From: Oxalobacteraceae bacterium UBA6704
GTDB lineage: Bacteria; Pseudomonadota; Gammaproteobacteria; Burkholderiales; Burkholderiaceae_D
Assembly: GCA_002454505.1 (NCBI GenBank)
Contig: DKJA01000039.1
Coordinates: 52,444 to 59,066, forward strand
Direction of reading: 5' to 3'
Length of the DNA stretch: 6,623 nt
The stretch's first letter is position 1. Each line of letters opens with the position of its first letter. A model generated the notes under the pieces. It was not told the DNA's origin and ran no database searches. It saw only the letters and a program-made list of their open reading frames with translations. This document shows, one piece after another, positions 6,150-6,623 of this stretch. The translations under genes and the position numbers were made by a program.

Positions 6150-6165
6150 CAATAGCGCCGTCGGT

Positions 6166-6248
6166 GTGGGAGCGGCCATGGCCGCGAACACCGGCGAAGC
6201 CGGTGCCAGACACCGCGGTGCCTGCTTCGCGGGCATGCCCGCTCCCAC
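6166..6248. repeat. inverted pair of Pseudomonas-type REP palindromes
   Basis: Two 23-bp arms (6166-6188 and 6226-6248) are inverted copies matching at 21 of 23 bases, running from GTGGGAGCGG inward to GCGAA. Each contains a perfect 14-bp palindrome: GCGGCCATGGCCGC (6172-6185) and GCGGGCATGCCCGC (6229-6242). Between them lie a smaller hairpin, ACCGGC-GAA-GCCGGT (6190-6204), and the palindrome CACCGCGGTG (6211-6220). The GTGGGAGCGGGC...GCCCGCGAA form is the REP type that is abundant between genes in Pseudomonas putida-group genomes. It sits between the convergent 3' ends of folK and cca, where it could end or protect both transcripts. Confidence 0.9.
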
Positions 6249-6262
6249 GGGAATAGCGCTGC

Positions 6263-6623
6263 TTACTTGCGTTTGTAAGCCTGAAGAGCGTGCAGTCGCT
6301 CGCCTTTGAGCGCCTCGCCCAGGGCCTGGCCAGTCAGCCCGGCCTGCACCAGCGGCTTCACCTCCACCACCCGTGCCGCCGTCGCAGCACCTCGCAGATA
6401 CTCAGCCTGTGGGTAACCCGTTTTGCCGTCGCCCAGGGCGATCATCTCGCAAGCGATCAGGAAATCCTCGAAGCGCTGCGGCCGCCGATACACATCGAAC
6501 TTCTGCAGCAATTGCAGCAGCGCGCTGGCAGGCAGCTCTAGCGCCTGATCAGCCTGCGCCAGGCATTCCCCGGTCAGCAATGCCAGCTCCTGGCACTCCC
6601 GCGGCGCCTTCAGGCGCTGGTTG
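6263..6623 (-). CDS. cca: CCA-adding tRNA nucleotidyltransferase, C-terminal part (truncated by window edge)
   Basis: This enzyme adds or repairs the 3' CCA end of tRNAs. Only the last 119 residues are present. The frame is open to the right edge, beginning NQRLKAPRECQELALL, so the TTG at 6580 is internal and not a start. Recognisable C-terminal features are the RLKAPRE helix, LLQKFDVYRRPQRFEDFLIACEM (about residues 43-65 of the visible part), YPQAEYLRGA and the end GLTGQALGEALKGERLHALQAYKRK. These form the helical tRNA-binding region. The catalytic head with its Asp residues lies outside the window. It is convergent with folK across the REP pair, the arrangement I know from Pseudomonas. Confidence 0.9.
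   Translation of the reverse strand, partial: NQRLKAPRECQELALLTGECLAQADQALELPASALLQLLQKFDVYRRPQRFEDFLIACEMIALGDGKTGYPQAEYLRGAATAARVVEVKPLVQAGLTGQALGEALKGERLHALQAYKRK

Noticed and set aside
5448..6248. Minus-strand open frame of 266 codons opposite folB and folK
   Set aside because: It is antisense to two coupled folate genes and begins inside the REP pair; it is a shadow frame.
1..6623. CRISPR array, tRNA or rRNA gene, insertion sequence, phage or toxin-antitoxin module
   Set aside because: No regularly spaced direct repeats, tRNA-like cloverleaf, transposase or integrase motifs were seen. The only repeats are the REP pair and short hairpins.

Overview
The window is a gene-dense, high-GC proteobacterial segment of about 6.6 kb. 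It has a truncated gene at each end, seven complete protein-coding genes that are easy to place, and one small unrecognised gene. No rRNA, tRNA, insertion sequence or CRISPR array is visible. The most important observation is that it appears to be built from two different genomes, or by recombination between them. From base 1 to about 4.9 kb the proteins read as betaproteobacterial, most like Oxalobacteraceae such as Massilia or Janthinobacterium. From about 4.95 kb to the end, gene order, protein style and a REP repeat pair read as Pseudomonas, putida-like. These assignments come from recalled family sequences, not from a search.

Left block (1 to about 4900). The C-terminal 307 residues of tsaD (tRNA t6A synthesis) run rightward off the left edge. 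Facing it on the minus strand are: a 61-residue single-helix membrane protein; a voltage-gated K+ channel with a C-terminal zinc ribbon; a YdjM/DUF457 integral-membrane metal-dependent hydrolase ending 3 nt before the channel start; a DUF427 protein; and a FrnE-like DsbA-family thiol oxidoreductase. The minus-strand genes are close together, so some may share transcripts. The hydrolase and channel almost certainly do.

Junction. plsY (acyl-phosphate glycerol-3-phosphate acyltransferase) is an intact 202-codon gene. Its first roughly 95 codons look Pseudomonas-like and its last roughly 95 look betaproteobacterial. The switch falls in or near the conserved FKGGKGVAT segment. Leucine codon choice changes at the same place, from 15 of 26 CTG before it to 17 of 17 CTG after it. 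This is either a chimeric assembly or a real homologous exchange inside a conserved gene.

Right block (about 4950 to 6623). plsY is divergent from folB (dihydroneopterin aldolase, TTG start), which overlaps a divergent folK-type pyrophosphokinase by 10 bp. A pair of inverted REP palindromes fills the gap between folK and the convergent 3' end of cca (CCA-adding enzyme), which runs off the right edge. The order plsY / folB-folK / cca is the one I know from Pseudomonas.

The genes are mostly housekeeping: tRNA modification and CCA addition, phospholipid initiation and folate synthesis. A membrane/redox accessory set lies between them. I see no defence or mobile system. The hybrid plsY is what deserves attention.
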